Assembly (NCBI GenBank): GCA_034086985.1
Contig: JAXDZG010000012.1
Span: forward strand, 248,001-312,000
Direction of reading: 5' to 3'
Length of the DNA: 64,000 nucleotides
Origin: Phascolarctobacterium_A sp034086985
Lineage (GTDB): Bacteria > Bacillota > Negativicutes > Acidaminococcales > Acidaminococcaceae
Position 1 is the first letter of the stretch, and each line of letters starts with the position of its first letter. The translations under genes and the position numbers were made by a program. The notes beneath the pieces were generated by a model. The model made no database searches. It was not told the DNA's origin and worked only from the letters and a program-made list of their open reading frames with translations. This document shows positions 16,952 through 24,928 of this stretch, in pieces.

Positions 16952-17311
16952 ATGAGTTCCGGAGCTTATCAACTGCGACTGGTTCGCACCCTGTATCAAA
17001 ATGTCTATGGCTGCATGCTGTATAATGAAAACCAACAACCCATTGGCCAATTGGAAATCGTTCCCAATATTCCCTTGGACCGTAGCCAAGTGCCTGAGGA
17101 TGCACCGGAGGTACCGGCATATCTTTTGGTTATTGTTAAAGACGCCGATATTAACAAGGATAATCTGATTGACTTTGAAGAGCGCGCTTCCTATGCCCTC
17201 TTAAAGCGCTTCTCCACCGAGGCCATTGCCTTCCAGCACTGCCAATTCTACTATCCTTCCCCGGCCTTCATCTTCGAGCAGCCGGACGCTACCAGCGCAC
17301 CTGTTATGTAA
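16952..17311 (+). CDS. Hypothetical 119-aa protein with one EF-hand-like loop
   Basis: The only plus-strand gene between 1 and 29.6 kb, with a strong RBS (AAGGAGTG), its own promoter and a terminator. The product has no signal peptide or membrane segment. Residues 66-77 read DINKDNLIDFEE, matching the 12-residue EF-hand calcium loop at positions 1, 3, 5, 8 and 12; the usual Gly at position 6 is Asn. Only one loop is visible, so binding would need dimerisation or may be vestigial. The remainder is not recognised. Calcium binding is inferred from this motif alone. Confidence 0.7.
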   Translation: MSSGAYQLRLVRTLYQNVYGCMLYNENQQPIGQLEIVPNIPLDRSQVPEDAPEVPAYLLVIVKDADINKDNLIDFEERASYALLKRFSTEAIAFQHCQFYYPSPAFIFEQPDATSAPVM

Positions 17312-17318
17312 TGCAATG

Positions 17319-17362
17319 AAAAAACTGCCACGTTAGTAAGTACACTAGCGTGGCAGTTTTTT
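17319..17362. terminator. Bidirectional terminator between convergent genes
   Basis: A nearly perfect 17-bp stem (17321-17337 with 17344-17360) has T tails on both strands. It serves the EF-hand gene on the plus strand and the P-loop/Asp23 gene on the minus strand. Confidence 0.92.
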
Positions 17363-17365
17363 ATT

Positions 17366-18193
17366 TTACCTATGTTTAACTGCGAGACTGCGGATGGACA
17401 CATTCACATTCTTCACCTGCATGGCGGTCATGTACTCCACCTTTTCCTTAATCTTGGCCTGGAGCTGGCGCGTAATCACAAAAAGCTTCACGCCGTAATA
17501 AAGCACCACCTCCACGCTAATGACAATGCCCTTGGAATTGTCACTACGGCGGCGCACCTTAATAGCCAAAACCTTGTCCACACCCTCCAGCTTTTCCGCA
17601 ATCAAGTTAATAATATCCTCAATGGCCGTATCCGCAATGAGCAGCTTGCCATAGAAGCTAAAGGAGGGACGCACAATGCTGCGGTCCGCTTCCTTTTCCT
17701 GCCGGCGCTGGCTAGAAAAAATATTATAGGGCAAATCCGCAAAATAGCCTGTAAAATGGGGCTTCAGCTCCACCGTGGGCACGGGCACAATATGCTTGCC
17801 CTCCTGCAGACGGGAGTAGCGGGCCTTTTTAATCTCCGCCTTGCTGGCTACCTCGTTAATGTAGACAGTCTTCACCGGCACATCCAGCCCCAGCTTTTTG
17901 GTAATCTTACCAATCATATTATCCGAGGTAGCAATGATCAAAAGCCGCTTAATATTGCTGGTCTCCAGGGCCTTGCGCACCTCTGCCGCATGCTCATTAT
18001 CGGTAAAAATCGCCCTCTTGACGGCCTGTATTCTGTTTTGCTCGTTTTTGGCCGAGGTACCGGCCAGGATTTTGGTGCCCTTGATTAATAGGCCATCGTC
18101 AATAATGGCATCACATTTATTATCAAAGGCTACGCCAATGGCATGATGGCTCTTGCCCGTACCACTGGGACCAACAAAAGCAATTACTTCCAT
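17366..18193 (-). CDS. P-loop nucleotide-binding protein fused to an Asp23/Gls24 domain
   Basis: A 275-residue cytoplasmic protein with two parts. The N-terminal half has a Walker A motif GPSGTGKS (residues 8-15), an Asp-rich IIDDG block near residue 30 and a kinase/NTPase-like fold. The C-terminal ~85 residues resemble the Asp23/Gls24 (DUF322) envelope-stress domain, with the typical VLAIKVRRRSDNSKGIVISV stretch. Asp23 proteins are tied to cell-envelope homeostasis in Firmicutes; the NTPase fusion suggests a nucleotide-dependent version. The start overlaps the stop of the PHP gene by 10 bp, so the two are translationally coupled. Function is unknown. Confidence 0.8.
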   Translation of the reverse strand: MEVIAFVGPSGTGKSHHAIGVAFDNKCDAIIDDGLLIKGTKILAGTSAKNEQNRIQAVKRAIFTDNEHAAEVRKALETSNIKRLLIIATSDNMIGKITKKLGLDVPVKTVYINEVASKAEIKKARYSRLQEGKHIVPVPTVELKPHFTGYFADLPYNIFSSQRRQEKEADRSIVRPSFSFYGKLLIADTAIEDIINLIAEKLEGVDKVLAIKVRRRSDNSKGIVISVEVVLYYGVKLFVITRQLQAKIKEKVEYMTAMQVKNVNVSIRSLAVKHR

Positions 18194-19053
18194 TCTACAA
18201 CATCCTTAACATCATCATAATGGACCTGCCATACCCCTAGCTCCGTGGGAAAGCGGTCGGGAATAGCGTGAAAATCGCTGCCACCGCCCACCATCAGGTG
18301 CAGCTCCCTAGCCAGCGCAAGCCACTTGCGCTGGTCAGCCTCGTCAGCACTGGGATGATAGACCTCAATCCCATCGAAGGGTACAGTTCGAAGTAAGCGC
18401 TCAGGAAGAGTGCTATCGCTCAGCTCACTGGGATGGGCCAGGACGGCGATGCCGTCGGCCTGGTGAATAAGCGCCACGGCCTCGGCAGGCGCCAGCTTGG
18501 GCTGGGGCACGTAGGCCGGGCCGCCCCGGTGGAGCAGCGCATCAAAAACCTCCTGCACCGTATTGAAGTAGCCCTTGGCCACCAGTGCCTTGGCCACATG
18601 GGGGCGGCCCACTGCCCTATTCAGGGGGTCGCAGGCCTCTACTTCCACGTGATAGCCCAAGCTGTCCAGCTTGGCGAGCATTTTTTCCAGGCGCCGCTCA
18701 CGGCCGTGGCGCATTTCGTCCATCTTGGCGTGGAGCGGCTGGCAGCCCATGTCCACGTGATAGGCTAAAATATGCACGGAATCGTTCTCCCATTGGGCGC
18801 CCAGCTCCACGCCGGTGAGCACCCTGAGGCCGCCCAGCCGCGCTGCGGCGGCCTGGGCCTCGCCCACGCCGTTCCAGGAGTCGTGGTCCGTCAGGGCAAT
18901 CACGGCGAGGCCCTTGGCCAGCGCCTCCTGCACCAGCTCCGTGGGCGTGTAGCGTCCATCGCTGAAGGTACTGTGCAAATGTAAATCTACTAAAGGGTTA
19001 TTAGGCTTCGGCTTGCCAGCCTCAGCCTTCTCCCTAACAAGCTCACTCATCAT
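18184..19053 (-). CDS. PHP-domain phosphoesterase (TrpH/RNase AM-like)
   Basis: A 289-residue metal-dependent phosphoesterase. The polymerase-and-histidinol-phosphatase motifs are intact: DLHLHSTFSDG near residue 25, ALTDHDS near residue 55, GVELGA, then VLAHPSE and GGSDFH near the C-terminus. These supply the His/Asp metal ligands. Close relatives (YciV/TrpH) act on 3',5'-bisphosphate nucleotides or the 5' ends of short RNAs, so a role in nucleotide or RNA turnover is likely. I place the start at the ATG at 19053, 7 nt after GAGG; an upstream TTG lacks an RBS. It overlaps the next gene by 10 bp. Confidence 0.88.
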   Translation of the reverse strand: MMSELVREKAEAGKPKPNNPLVDLHLHSTFSDGRYTPTELVQEALAKGLAVIALTDHDSWNGVGEAQAAAARLGGLRVLTGVELGAQWENDSVHILAYHVDMGCQPLHAKMDEMRHGRERRLEKMLAKLDSLGYHVEVEACDPLNRAVGRPHVAKALVAKGYFNTVQEVFDALLHRGGPAYVPQPKLAPAEAVALIHQADGIAVLAHPSELSDSTLPERLLRTVPFDGIEVYHPSADEADQRKWLALARELHLMVGGGSDFHAIPDRFPTELGVWQVHYDDVKDVVEWK

Positions 19054-19090
19054 ACTAATCCTCAAATACGAACATCAAACTATATCTCTA

Positions 19091-20581
19091 TCACAGCATT
19101 TCTGCAAGCTTAATCAGTGTCAACGTACCGAAGCCCGTGCCACCCTTCACCTTGTGCCCACTATCCTTAGTGGTAGTGGAGGTGCCACCGATATCCAAAT
19201 GCGCCCAAGGAATATCCTTGGCCACGAATTCGCCGATGAAAAGGCCACCGGTGATGCAGCCACCGGGACGGCCCGCACTGTTCAATAAATCGGCCACATC
19301 GCTCTTAATAGCTTCCTTGCATTCCGGCAAGCTGGGCAGCTGCCAGAAATTCTCTCCGGCAAATTTGCCGGCTTTTTTAATTTGCTCCACTAAAGCGTCA
19401 TCATTAGCCACAATACCGCTGGTTTCCTTGCCCAATGCGATAATCACGGCACCGGTCAAGGTTGCGATATCGATAACCTTCTTGGCACCCAGCTTGCAAG
19501 CGTAGTCCACAGCATCGGCCAGCACCATGCGACCCTCTGCGTCCGTGGAAATAACCTCAATGGTCTTGCCATTGGCAGCCCGCACGATGTCGCCGGGGCG
19601 CTGTGCTTTGCCACCGGGCATATTCTCAGCGCAGGCTAAGATACCCAGCACATTGCACTTCAGGCCCAGGCCAGCAATAGCCTTCATGGCGCCTAAAACT
19701 GCGCCTGCACCGCTCATATCGTCCTTCATTTCGCCCATGCCATCATCGGGCTTAATGGAAATACCGCCGCTGTCAAAGGTAATACCCTTGCCCACATAGG
19801 CCACGTAAGGAGCATCCTTATCCTCGGCTCCATTATACTTCAAGGTAATCATGCGCGGCGGGTTCGCGCTGCCCTGGCCCACGGCCAAAATCGCGCCCAT
19901 TTGGCGCTCTGCCATTTGGACCTCGTCCAAAACCTCCACGGTCAAAGGCAGCTCCGCTGCCACACGGCGTGCCGCCTCAGCCATAGCCTCAGGGTTCACC
20001 ACATTACCGGGACGGTTGATTAAATCGCGAGTGAAGCACACAGCCTCCGCACTGATAGTCGCCTTGCGGACTAATTCCTCCGCCTCAGGGATAGCGCTCA
20101 GCAAGGTCAGCTTGCACTCCACCTGCTTCTTTGCTTCGCTCTTGAATTCGTCAAAGCGATAGGCACCTAAATACAAGCCCTCTACCACGGCCTCAAGGTA
20201 GGCACCGCGCTTAGGATTGGTTAAGATGGGCGCAGCGGCCACGGCCTGCGTGACCTTGGCCTTGCCCAGCGCCCTTGCTGCCTCCCCGGCGGCTCTGCGA
20301 AAGGCCACGGGCTTGCACTCCGAGCCCTCGCCACAGCCAGCTACCACCACCGTCAAGAGGCCTTCACCCTGGGGAATGACCAATTCACTGATGGTACCAA
20401 TGGCGAACATGTCCTCGTGAAGCTTAGCGTAGGCATTGAGCGCCGTCGCAATCTGCTCCGGCAAGCCCAGCTTCGGCACCCCCGCCAAACATTCCTTGCA
20501 TAAGAACAAGCACAGTCCGTCTATTTTTTCATATGCGGCGGGTGCTATCGCCCCCGCCTTAAGCTCTAGATTATTTAACAT
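19091..20581 (-). CDS. pepA: Leucyl aminopeptidase, M17 family
   Basis: A cytosolic two-metal aminopeptidase of 496 residues that removes N-terminal residues from peptides. The catalytic C-terminal domain has the M17 metal and active-site blocks: KGITFDSGGISIKP, DDMSGAGAV and the family signature STDAEGRMVLAD. The N-terminal macro-like domain is present, so length is normal. The ATG at 20581 is preceded by GAGGGAGA. It lies 30 bp after the NlpC/P60 gene and 37 bp before the PHP gene, probably in one transcript. Some M17 enzymes also bind DNA; nothing here shows that. Confidence 0.95.
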   Translation of the reverse strand: MLNNLELKAGAIAPAAYEKIDGLCLFLCKECLAGVPKLGLPEQIATALNAYAKLHEDMFAIGTISELVIPQGEGLLTVVVAGCGEGSECKPVAFRRAAGEAARALGKAKVTQAVAAAPILTNPKRGAYLEAVVEGLYLGAYRFDEFKSEAKKQVECKLTLLSAIPEAEELVRKATISAEAVCFTRDLINRPGNVVNPEAMAEAARRVAAELPLTVEVLDEVQMAERQMGAILAVGQGSANPPRMITLKYNGAEDKDAPYVAYVGKGITFDSGGISIKPDDGMGEMKDDMSGAGAVLGAMKAIAGLGLKCNVLGILACAENMPGGKAQRPGDIVRAANGKTIEVISTDAEGRMVLADAVDYACKLGAKKVIDIATLTGAVIIALGKETSGIVANDDALVEQIKKAGKFAGENFWQLPSLPECKEAIKSDVADLLNSAGRPGGCITGGLFIGEFVAKDIPWAHLDIGGTSTTTKDSGHKVKGGTGFGTLTLIKLAEML

Positions 20582-20611
20582 AATATCTTCTCCCTCTAAA
20601 TTCAAATAAGC

Positions 20612-21907
20612 TTATTTAAATACCACGCCCGTATGTAAATCCGTCAAGAAGCTATTGCCATTGCTGCGCTGCAGCGTCAAATCGCTGACCACCACCTGCA
20701 TTTCCTGACGGCGACTACCGTTTACAAAATGGGAGCCTAGGGCATGAATGCAATAGGGCTGGCCATTGACCTGCCCGATGTACATGAGCCCATGCCCGTC
20801 CATATACAGGCAAGCACCGGGCTGCATATCCTTAATCGTAGCCAGCTTTTTCGTATTATCCAAGGACTCCAAAAGGTTGCGCACACTGGCGGTAGCAGCC
20901 TGCTGGTCCGTATTGCGAGGCAGGTAAATGCCCACAGTGCGATAAGCATTCAAAATCAAGGCCGTGCAATCCACGCTATCCTTGAGGCCGCCCCAGCCAT
21001 AGGGCATGCCATAAAAACGAAAGGCACTGCGCACAATATTATTGGCCGTATAGGGCAAATAGCCCTTGTGCACAGCCTTGGAGGCCTTGGGCACGTTGAC
21101 CCGCGTCTTATGCAGGCTGCCGTTATCCATGCGGACAGGCGCCTCCACTGTATAAAAGGTGGGCTGCTCAGCCACAATGGGCAGGCGCGCCCCCTGCTGG
21201 TAAAGCACCTCATGCTTGCCCACCCTCAAGGCGTATTTGGCATCGGTTATGACGAGAAAATTTTTGGGCTTGGCAAATTGGAGCCAGGTCTTTTTATCCG
21301 TCAGTCCCACATTATAGCGAGCAATCCAACCGCTGTAGTTATAGCTTTGCACGTAATAGAAAAAGCCATTGGCGCTTTGGTGCAGGATGGCCACCGGCTC
21401 ACCAGGGTCAAGGCAGGTTTCCTGCAGGGCATCAAAATCCTTATCCGCCGCATAATAGAAGAGGCCCTGGGCCGTGGGCAGATTGCGGACGGGAGTGCGC
21501 GCTGTTGTCACGCCGTAGCGCACGTTAATATTATTGGGAATAGCCTTGATATTGGTCTGGGCCCGCAGGATATTCTTATAATTCTCGCTGACCTTATTGC
21601 CATTTAAATATAAATCATCCTCCAGCACCTGATAGTCCATAATGCGTGTCTTTAAAGCATCACCGCTGTACAGGGAGGGATAATTGGTCATATCGTAAAC
21701 CGTAGGCGAAATCTTGCGGATTTGACCGTTAAAGCTGTCGATACCGGCTGCGTCCAGCACCACCTTCTCCCCATTTTTATTCTGCTTCAGCCAGTATTCC
21801 GGGTTGACCAGAGCAGGATAATTGGTAATGCCGCTGGCCTCCAGCATCAGGGGCTGCACGAAAAGCCCCACTGCCACCAGCAGACTACATAAGAGCTTAT
21901 ATAACAA
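20612..21907 (-). CDS. Secreted SH3/NlpC-P60 peptidoglycan endopeptidase
   Basis: A 431-residue exported protein. The TTG start at 21907 is chosen because AAAGGAGG lies 6-7 nt upstream. It gives a clean signal peptide (MLYKLLCSLLVAVGLFVQPL) with likely cleavage after LEAS. An N-terminal stabilising region and SH3-type segments (about 110-270) precede the NlpC/P60 cysteine peptidase domain (about 285-400). The catalytic Cys lies in DSVDCTALI and the His in MDGHGLMYIG; a second His is in YCIHALGSH. The expected activity is cleavage of stem peptides in cell-wall peptidoglycan, probably in recycling or remodelling. It precedes pepA by 30 bp, which could process the released peptides. Confidence 0.9.
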   Translation of the reverse strand: MLYKLLCSLLVAVGLFVQPLMLEASGITNYPALVNPEYWLKQNKNGEKVVLDAAGIDSFNGQIRKISPTVYDMTNYPSLYSGDALKTRIMDYQVLEDDLYLNGNKVSENYKNILRAQTNIKAIPNNINVRYGVTTARTPVRNLPTAQGLFYYAADKDFDALQETCLDPGEPVAILHQSANGFFYYVQSYNYSGWIARYNVGLTDKKTWLQFAKPKNFLVITDAKYALRVGKHEVLYQQGARLPIVAEQPTFYTVEAPVRMDNGSLHKTRVNVPKASKAVHKGYLPYTANNIVRSAFRFYGMPYGWGGLKDSVDCTALILNAYRTVGIYLPRNTDQQAATASVRNLLESLDNTKKLATIKDMQPGACLYMDGHGLMYIGQVNGQPYCIHALGSHFVNGSRRQEMQVVVSDLTLQRSNGNSFLTDLHTGVVFK

Positions 21908-22033
21908 GGTTCTTCCTCCTTTAAAAGGCACATTTGAAGCCGCATTTACTGTAATATGATATAATTCTTTTTAAAAAGCTAAAATCCTGCCACAGCCAGC
22001 ACTTTTTATAGAGAAATTCTCGCCGGAAAATAC

Positions 22034-22062
22034 AAAAAGGACTGCTGCCGAAGCAACAGTCC
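22034..22062 (-). terminator. Terminator after the zinc-ribbon gene
   Basis: A 10-bp stem (22039-22048 with 22053-22062) closed by a TTCG tetraloop on the minus strand, followed by five T. Confidence 0.9.
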
Positions 22063-22076
22063 CAGTTTGTTAATAA

Positions 22077-22364
22077 TTAGTGTTTACGTGCGTTGAAGCA
22101 GTCACGGCAGTAAACCGGACGATCGTTAGAGGGCTTGAAGGGTACCATGGTCTCTTTGCCGCACTCTGCGCAGGTTGCAGGGAACATTTCGCGTTGCGGA
22201 CGCTCGGTTTGGATGCCCATGCGTTGTTTACGAGCTTGACGGCAGGTGGGGCAACGGCGGGGCTCATTGGTGAAGCCTTTTTCAGCGTAGAATTCTTGCT
22301 CGGAAGCAGTGAATACAAATTCTTGGCCGCACTCGCAGCAGGTTAAAGTCTTGTCTTCTTTCAT
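22077..22364 (-). CDS. Small zinc-ribbon protein, 95 aa
   Basis: Contains three CxxC pairs: CCECGQEF near the N-terminus, CPTCRQARK in the middle and CAECGKE near the C-terminus, followed by a final CRDCFNARK. This is the pattern of two treble-clef or ribbon zinc sites, as in zf-trcl proteins common in Negativicutes. It is basic and has no signal peptide, so it probably binds nucleic acid or ribosomes. The ATG at 22364 has an AAGGAGTG RBS. It is monocistronic, with a near-consensus promoter and a palindrome over the -10. The molecular role is unknown. Confidence 0.85.
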   Translation of the reverse strand: MKEDKTLTCCECGQEFVFTASEQEFYAEKGFTNEPRRCPTCRQARKQRMGIQTERPQREMFPATCAECGKETMVPFKPSNDRPVYCRDCFNARKH

Positions 22365-22502
22365 GGATTGATCACTCCTTATCATAGATAATACCCCAAA
22401 GAACGCATTAAGATTTTACTGAGGCTTCCCCATCTCATCAATGGTTATATCTATGATTGAAGAAGTTTAGTAACTTAAACGGACCACTGAGATACCAATA
22501 TC

Positions 22503-22531
22503 AGTATATAGTACTGGGATACAAATGTCAA
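22503..22531 (-). promoter_or_regulatory. Near-consensus promoter of the zinc-ribbon gene with an overlapping palindrome
   Basis: Minus-strand -35 TTGACA (22531-22526), 17-bp spacer, -10 TATACT (22508-22503). A palindrome with CAGTA/TACTG arms and a 5-bp centre (22502-22516) covers the -10, a typical repressor-site position. The repressor is not identifiable here. Confidence 0.75.
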
Positions 22532-22589
22532 CTACAGTTTATAAAAAATATGTTAAGTGTAGTACAGTTTTTTTGCCATAAGCCATTGC

Positions 22590-23222
22590 TCAAATCACAT
22601 GAGCTTCAATGCTGCGCTTTAAAAAATCTGCCACATTCATAGTGTCCACGCACAGGTTGCCCTGCCAGTCGCTGAGGGTGGAAACGGACACATTATAGAC
22701 GCTGAGCCGCCACAGGTTATTCAAAGGAATGCCCAGTGCCAGGCACAGCTGCAGGCGGATGATACCACCGTGGGAGACGATGGCGATGTTTTTATCGTGG
22801 CCCTGCTCCGCAAAGATGTGCTCAAAGGCCAGGCGACAACGCTCCTGGGCCGCAGCAAAGGTTTCCCCGTGGGGTGGCTCCCATTCCGCTGGACGGTGCA
22901 AAAAGGCTTCCATTTCCTTGGGCCAGCGGGCGGTGATTTCCGCATATTCCAGTCCCTCCCAGTCCCCGAAGCTGATTTCCTTCAGCAAATCCAGAGAGCG
23001 ATAGGGCAAATTACGGCTCATGGCTAGCTCCGCGGCTGTCATGCGGGCACGCAGCATGGAGCTGGAATAGATGCAGTCAATTTTTTTATCGGCCATGTAA
23101 GCAGCCATTTGACGGGCTTGGTCGAGACCCGTAGCATTTAGCGGCAAATCCATCTGGCCTTGGAACTTGTGTCCCAGATTACTATCGGTTTCACCGTGGC
23201 GAATTAAATAGATTTTTCCCAT
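22590..23222 (-). CDS. cobC: Histidine phosphatase, probable alpha-ribazole phosphatase
   Basis: A 210-residue phosphoglycerate-mutase-like phosphatase. The active-site motif LIRHGETDSN is at the N-terminus, the second Arg lies in SSSMLRAR, the Glu in LKEISFGDWEG and the second His in IAIVSHGG. The family acts on many phosphates. Position as the last gene of a cobU-cobT-cobS operon points to CobC, which removes the phosphate from alpha-ribazole phosphate (or the cobamide phosphate) in nucleotide-loop assembly. Start is an ATG behind AGAGGGAG. A hairpin lies between this gene and the upstream CobT-like gene. Confidence 0.85.
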   Translation of the reverse strand: MGKIYLIRHGETDSNLGHKFQGQMDLPLNATGLDQARQMAAYMADKKIDCIYSSSMLRARMTAAELAMSRNLPYRSLDLLKEISFGDWEGLEYAEITARWPKEMEAFLHRPAEWEPPHGETFAAAQERCRLAFEHIFAEQGHDKNIAIVSHGGIIRLQLCLALGIPLNNLWRLSVYNVSVSTLSDWQGNLCVDTMNVADFLKRSIEAHVI

Positions 23223-23256
23223 TACTCTCCCTCTTTTTTCTCCAACAAAAGTTTAT

Positions 23257-23303
23257 AAACATTTTGTTTTCCTACCGCGTTTCGGGGCGGGAAACAAATG
23301 TTT
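23257..23303. other. Long intergenic stem-loop in the cobamide operon
   Basis: Arms of about 20 nt (23257-23279 and 23287-23303, imperfect) flank a short loop between the CobT-like gene and cobC. There is no T run at the minus-strand exit, so it looks like an mRNA processing or stability element rather than a terminator. Confidence 0.45.
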
Positions 23304-23307
23304 AGTT

Positions 23308-24102
23308 TTATTTTGCCTGTTTATTCTGCTCTGCCAAGGAAAACTCCTTCACCTCAGCATGCACGTTAGCTTCTTCAAAGGTTTCCATTTCCTTGTAGGC
23401 CTTGATGCCACCGTCCAGCAACGTGAAGCACAGGGCTGCGCCCTCGCCTGCTCCGTCAGGAATGTCTAAGCGCAGGGGTGCCACTAGATTGAGCTCCTGT
23501 AAAAGCTCCTCTGCCCCCTCCTCAGCGCTCACATGACCGGCAAAGCAGTAGTCCACCACCGCCGGTGCTAGCTCCATGGCTTTTTGCGCAGCCTTGAGGG
23601 TGGCCACGCCGTCCAGCATGACGCCCACGCGCATGGCAGCGGCCTGTAAAATGCCACCGGTCATGGCAGTGATAACCATTTCGTCCTCGGCACTGGCTAG
23701 GCAGCCGAAGCCTAGAAGGCCTAAGCCCTTTTCGTGGATAATCTCTTGGACGAGAGCAGTTCCCTCCTCCATGGCGTCCTCTGCGGTTTCGGAGGTGACC
23801 AACAGGGCTTGGGTTCTAGCGCCAGTTTCTGCAGCCAGCACGTTCACCGGCAGCTTAGCCTCCATCACAGCGGTAGCTTGCTCGGCTTCGGCAATGCCAC
23901 ACCATACCAAAAGCTCACGCTTGGGATAGTCCAGGTCGTGCTTATTATATTCCTTGATAATGCCTGCGTATTTGGCAGTCATTTTTTCCAGCTGGGCCAG
24001 GCTGCCCACGGGCTTAATTAAAGCGTCAAAGCGGGCCTGGGCCAGCTTAGCGCAGGTTGCGTCACCAGGCACGATTTTCGCAATTATTTCTTCTATATGC
24101 AT
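23308..24102 (-). CDS. Short CobT paralogue (ArsB-like candidate), catalytic Glu missing
   Basis: A 264-residue homologue of nicotinate-nucleotide:base phosphoribosyltransferase. It keeps the CobT N-terminal motif (ALIKPVGSLAQLE) and the C-terminal region (GHVSAEEGAEELL, then a terminal TFEEANV). It is about 80 residues shorter than CobT and lacks the GEMGIGNTT substrate loop, which reads FGCLASAEDEM. The Glu of the GEGTGA motif, the catalytic base of CobT, aligns with Ala (GAGEGAAL). A full-length CobT lies two genes upstream. Paired CobT homologues ArsA and ArsB of Sporomusa ovata form a heterodimer that attaches phenolic lower ligands. By analogy this may be the non-catalytic partner. Confidence 0.7.
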   Translation of the reverse strand: MHIEEIIAKIVPGDATCAKLAQARFDALIKPVGSLAQLEKMTAKYAGIIKEYNKHDLDYPKRELLVWCGIAEAEQATAVMEAKLPVNVLAAETGARTQALLVTSETAEDAMEEGTALVQEIIHEKGLGLLGFGCLASAEDEMVITAMTGGILQAAAMRVGVMLDGVATLKAAQKAMELAPAVVDYCFAGHVSAEEGAEELLQELNLVAPLRLDIPDGAGEGAALCFTLLDGGIKAYKEMETFEEANVHAEVKEFSLAEQNKQAK

Positions 24103-24181
24103 AGGGTTTTCCTCCCATTACTTACATTATATACTAGATAATGACTAAAGCGAAAGGTTTATGAGCTCTTTCACTTAAAAA

Positions 24182-24916
24182 TCACACTAAATAGGTGGCC
24201 AGCATTAAGTAGACCACCACGCCACACTCAGTCAAGAAGCCATAGGTGTCACCGGTAAGGCCGCCCAATTGGCCGCTTAAAAAATGCGCAATGCCTTGGC
24301 AAATGATAAAGGTGCCCACGGCAGTGTATAAATAGGGCAAGCCACAGGCGTATACAAGGCCAAGGCACAGGGCAAAGGCAATATAGGTGTACACGGGCTT
24401 GGCATAGGCCTTGAACATGTGGCCAATGCCTGTCTTGCGGGCGTATTTATAATTGACGATATAGCTGACCATGAAGGTGCGGGTGCACACATACATGGCT
24501 ACCAAGGCGTAGGTGAGCTTCATGGGGTCCAGCGTGGTATAAGCAGCTACCTTGAGCAGCACTAGGCACACCAAGGCGATAACGGCGTTGGAGCCCACGT
24601 GGCTATCCTTCATGATCTCCAGCATGCGCTCCCGATTGCGGGCGCTGAAGACGCCGTCGGAGGTATCCATGAAGCCATCGTACATCAATGCACCGATGAT
24701 TATCAGCTCGGCCAAAACCAGCATCACTGCACGCATAAAATCAGGCGTATGCAGGTAGCAGAGGCCATAGTTCACTGCGCCCATAAAGAGGCCCATGACC
24801 AGACCCACCAGCGGGAAATAGGGCACGCTACGACTAAAATCATCATCATGCCACTCGGTGCGATTGGTAAAGCGCAAGCGCGTTAAAAATTCTAAGCAGG
24901 TTATAAAATCACGCAT
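24182..24916 (-). CDS. cobS: Adenosylcobinamide-GDP ribazoletransferase (cobalamin synthase)
   Basis: An inner-membrane enzyme of 244 residues with about six hydrophobic segments. It joins adenosylcobinamide-GDP to alpha-ribazole or its phosphate in the last steps of cobamide synthesis. The family motif is clear: DGFMDTSDGVFSARNRERML followed by IMKDSHVGSNAV, carrying the acidic metal-binding residues. It starts 12 bp after the CobT gene and is followed at 80 bp by the short CobT paralogue. All of these fall under the upstream B12 riboswitch. Confidence 0.95.
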   Translation of the reverse strand: MRDFITCLEFLTRLRFTNRTEWHDDDFSRSVPYFPLVGLVMGLFMGAVNYGLCYLHTPDFMRAVMLVLAELIIIGALMYDGFMDTSDGVFSARNRERMLEIMKDSHVGSNAVIALVCLVLLKVAAYTTLDPMKLTYALVAMYVCTRTFMVSYIVNYKYARKTGIGHMFKAYAKPVYTYIAFALCLGLVYACGLPYLYTAVGTFIICQGIAHFLSGQLGGLTGDTYGFLTECGVVVYLMLATYLV

Positions 24917-24928
24917 AGCTTCACCTGC

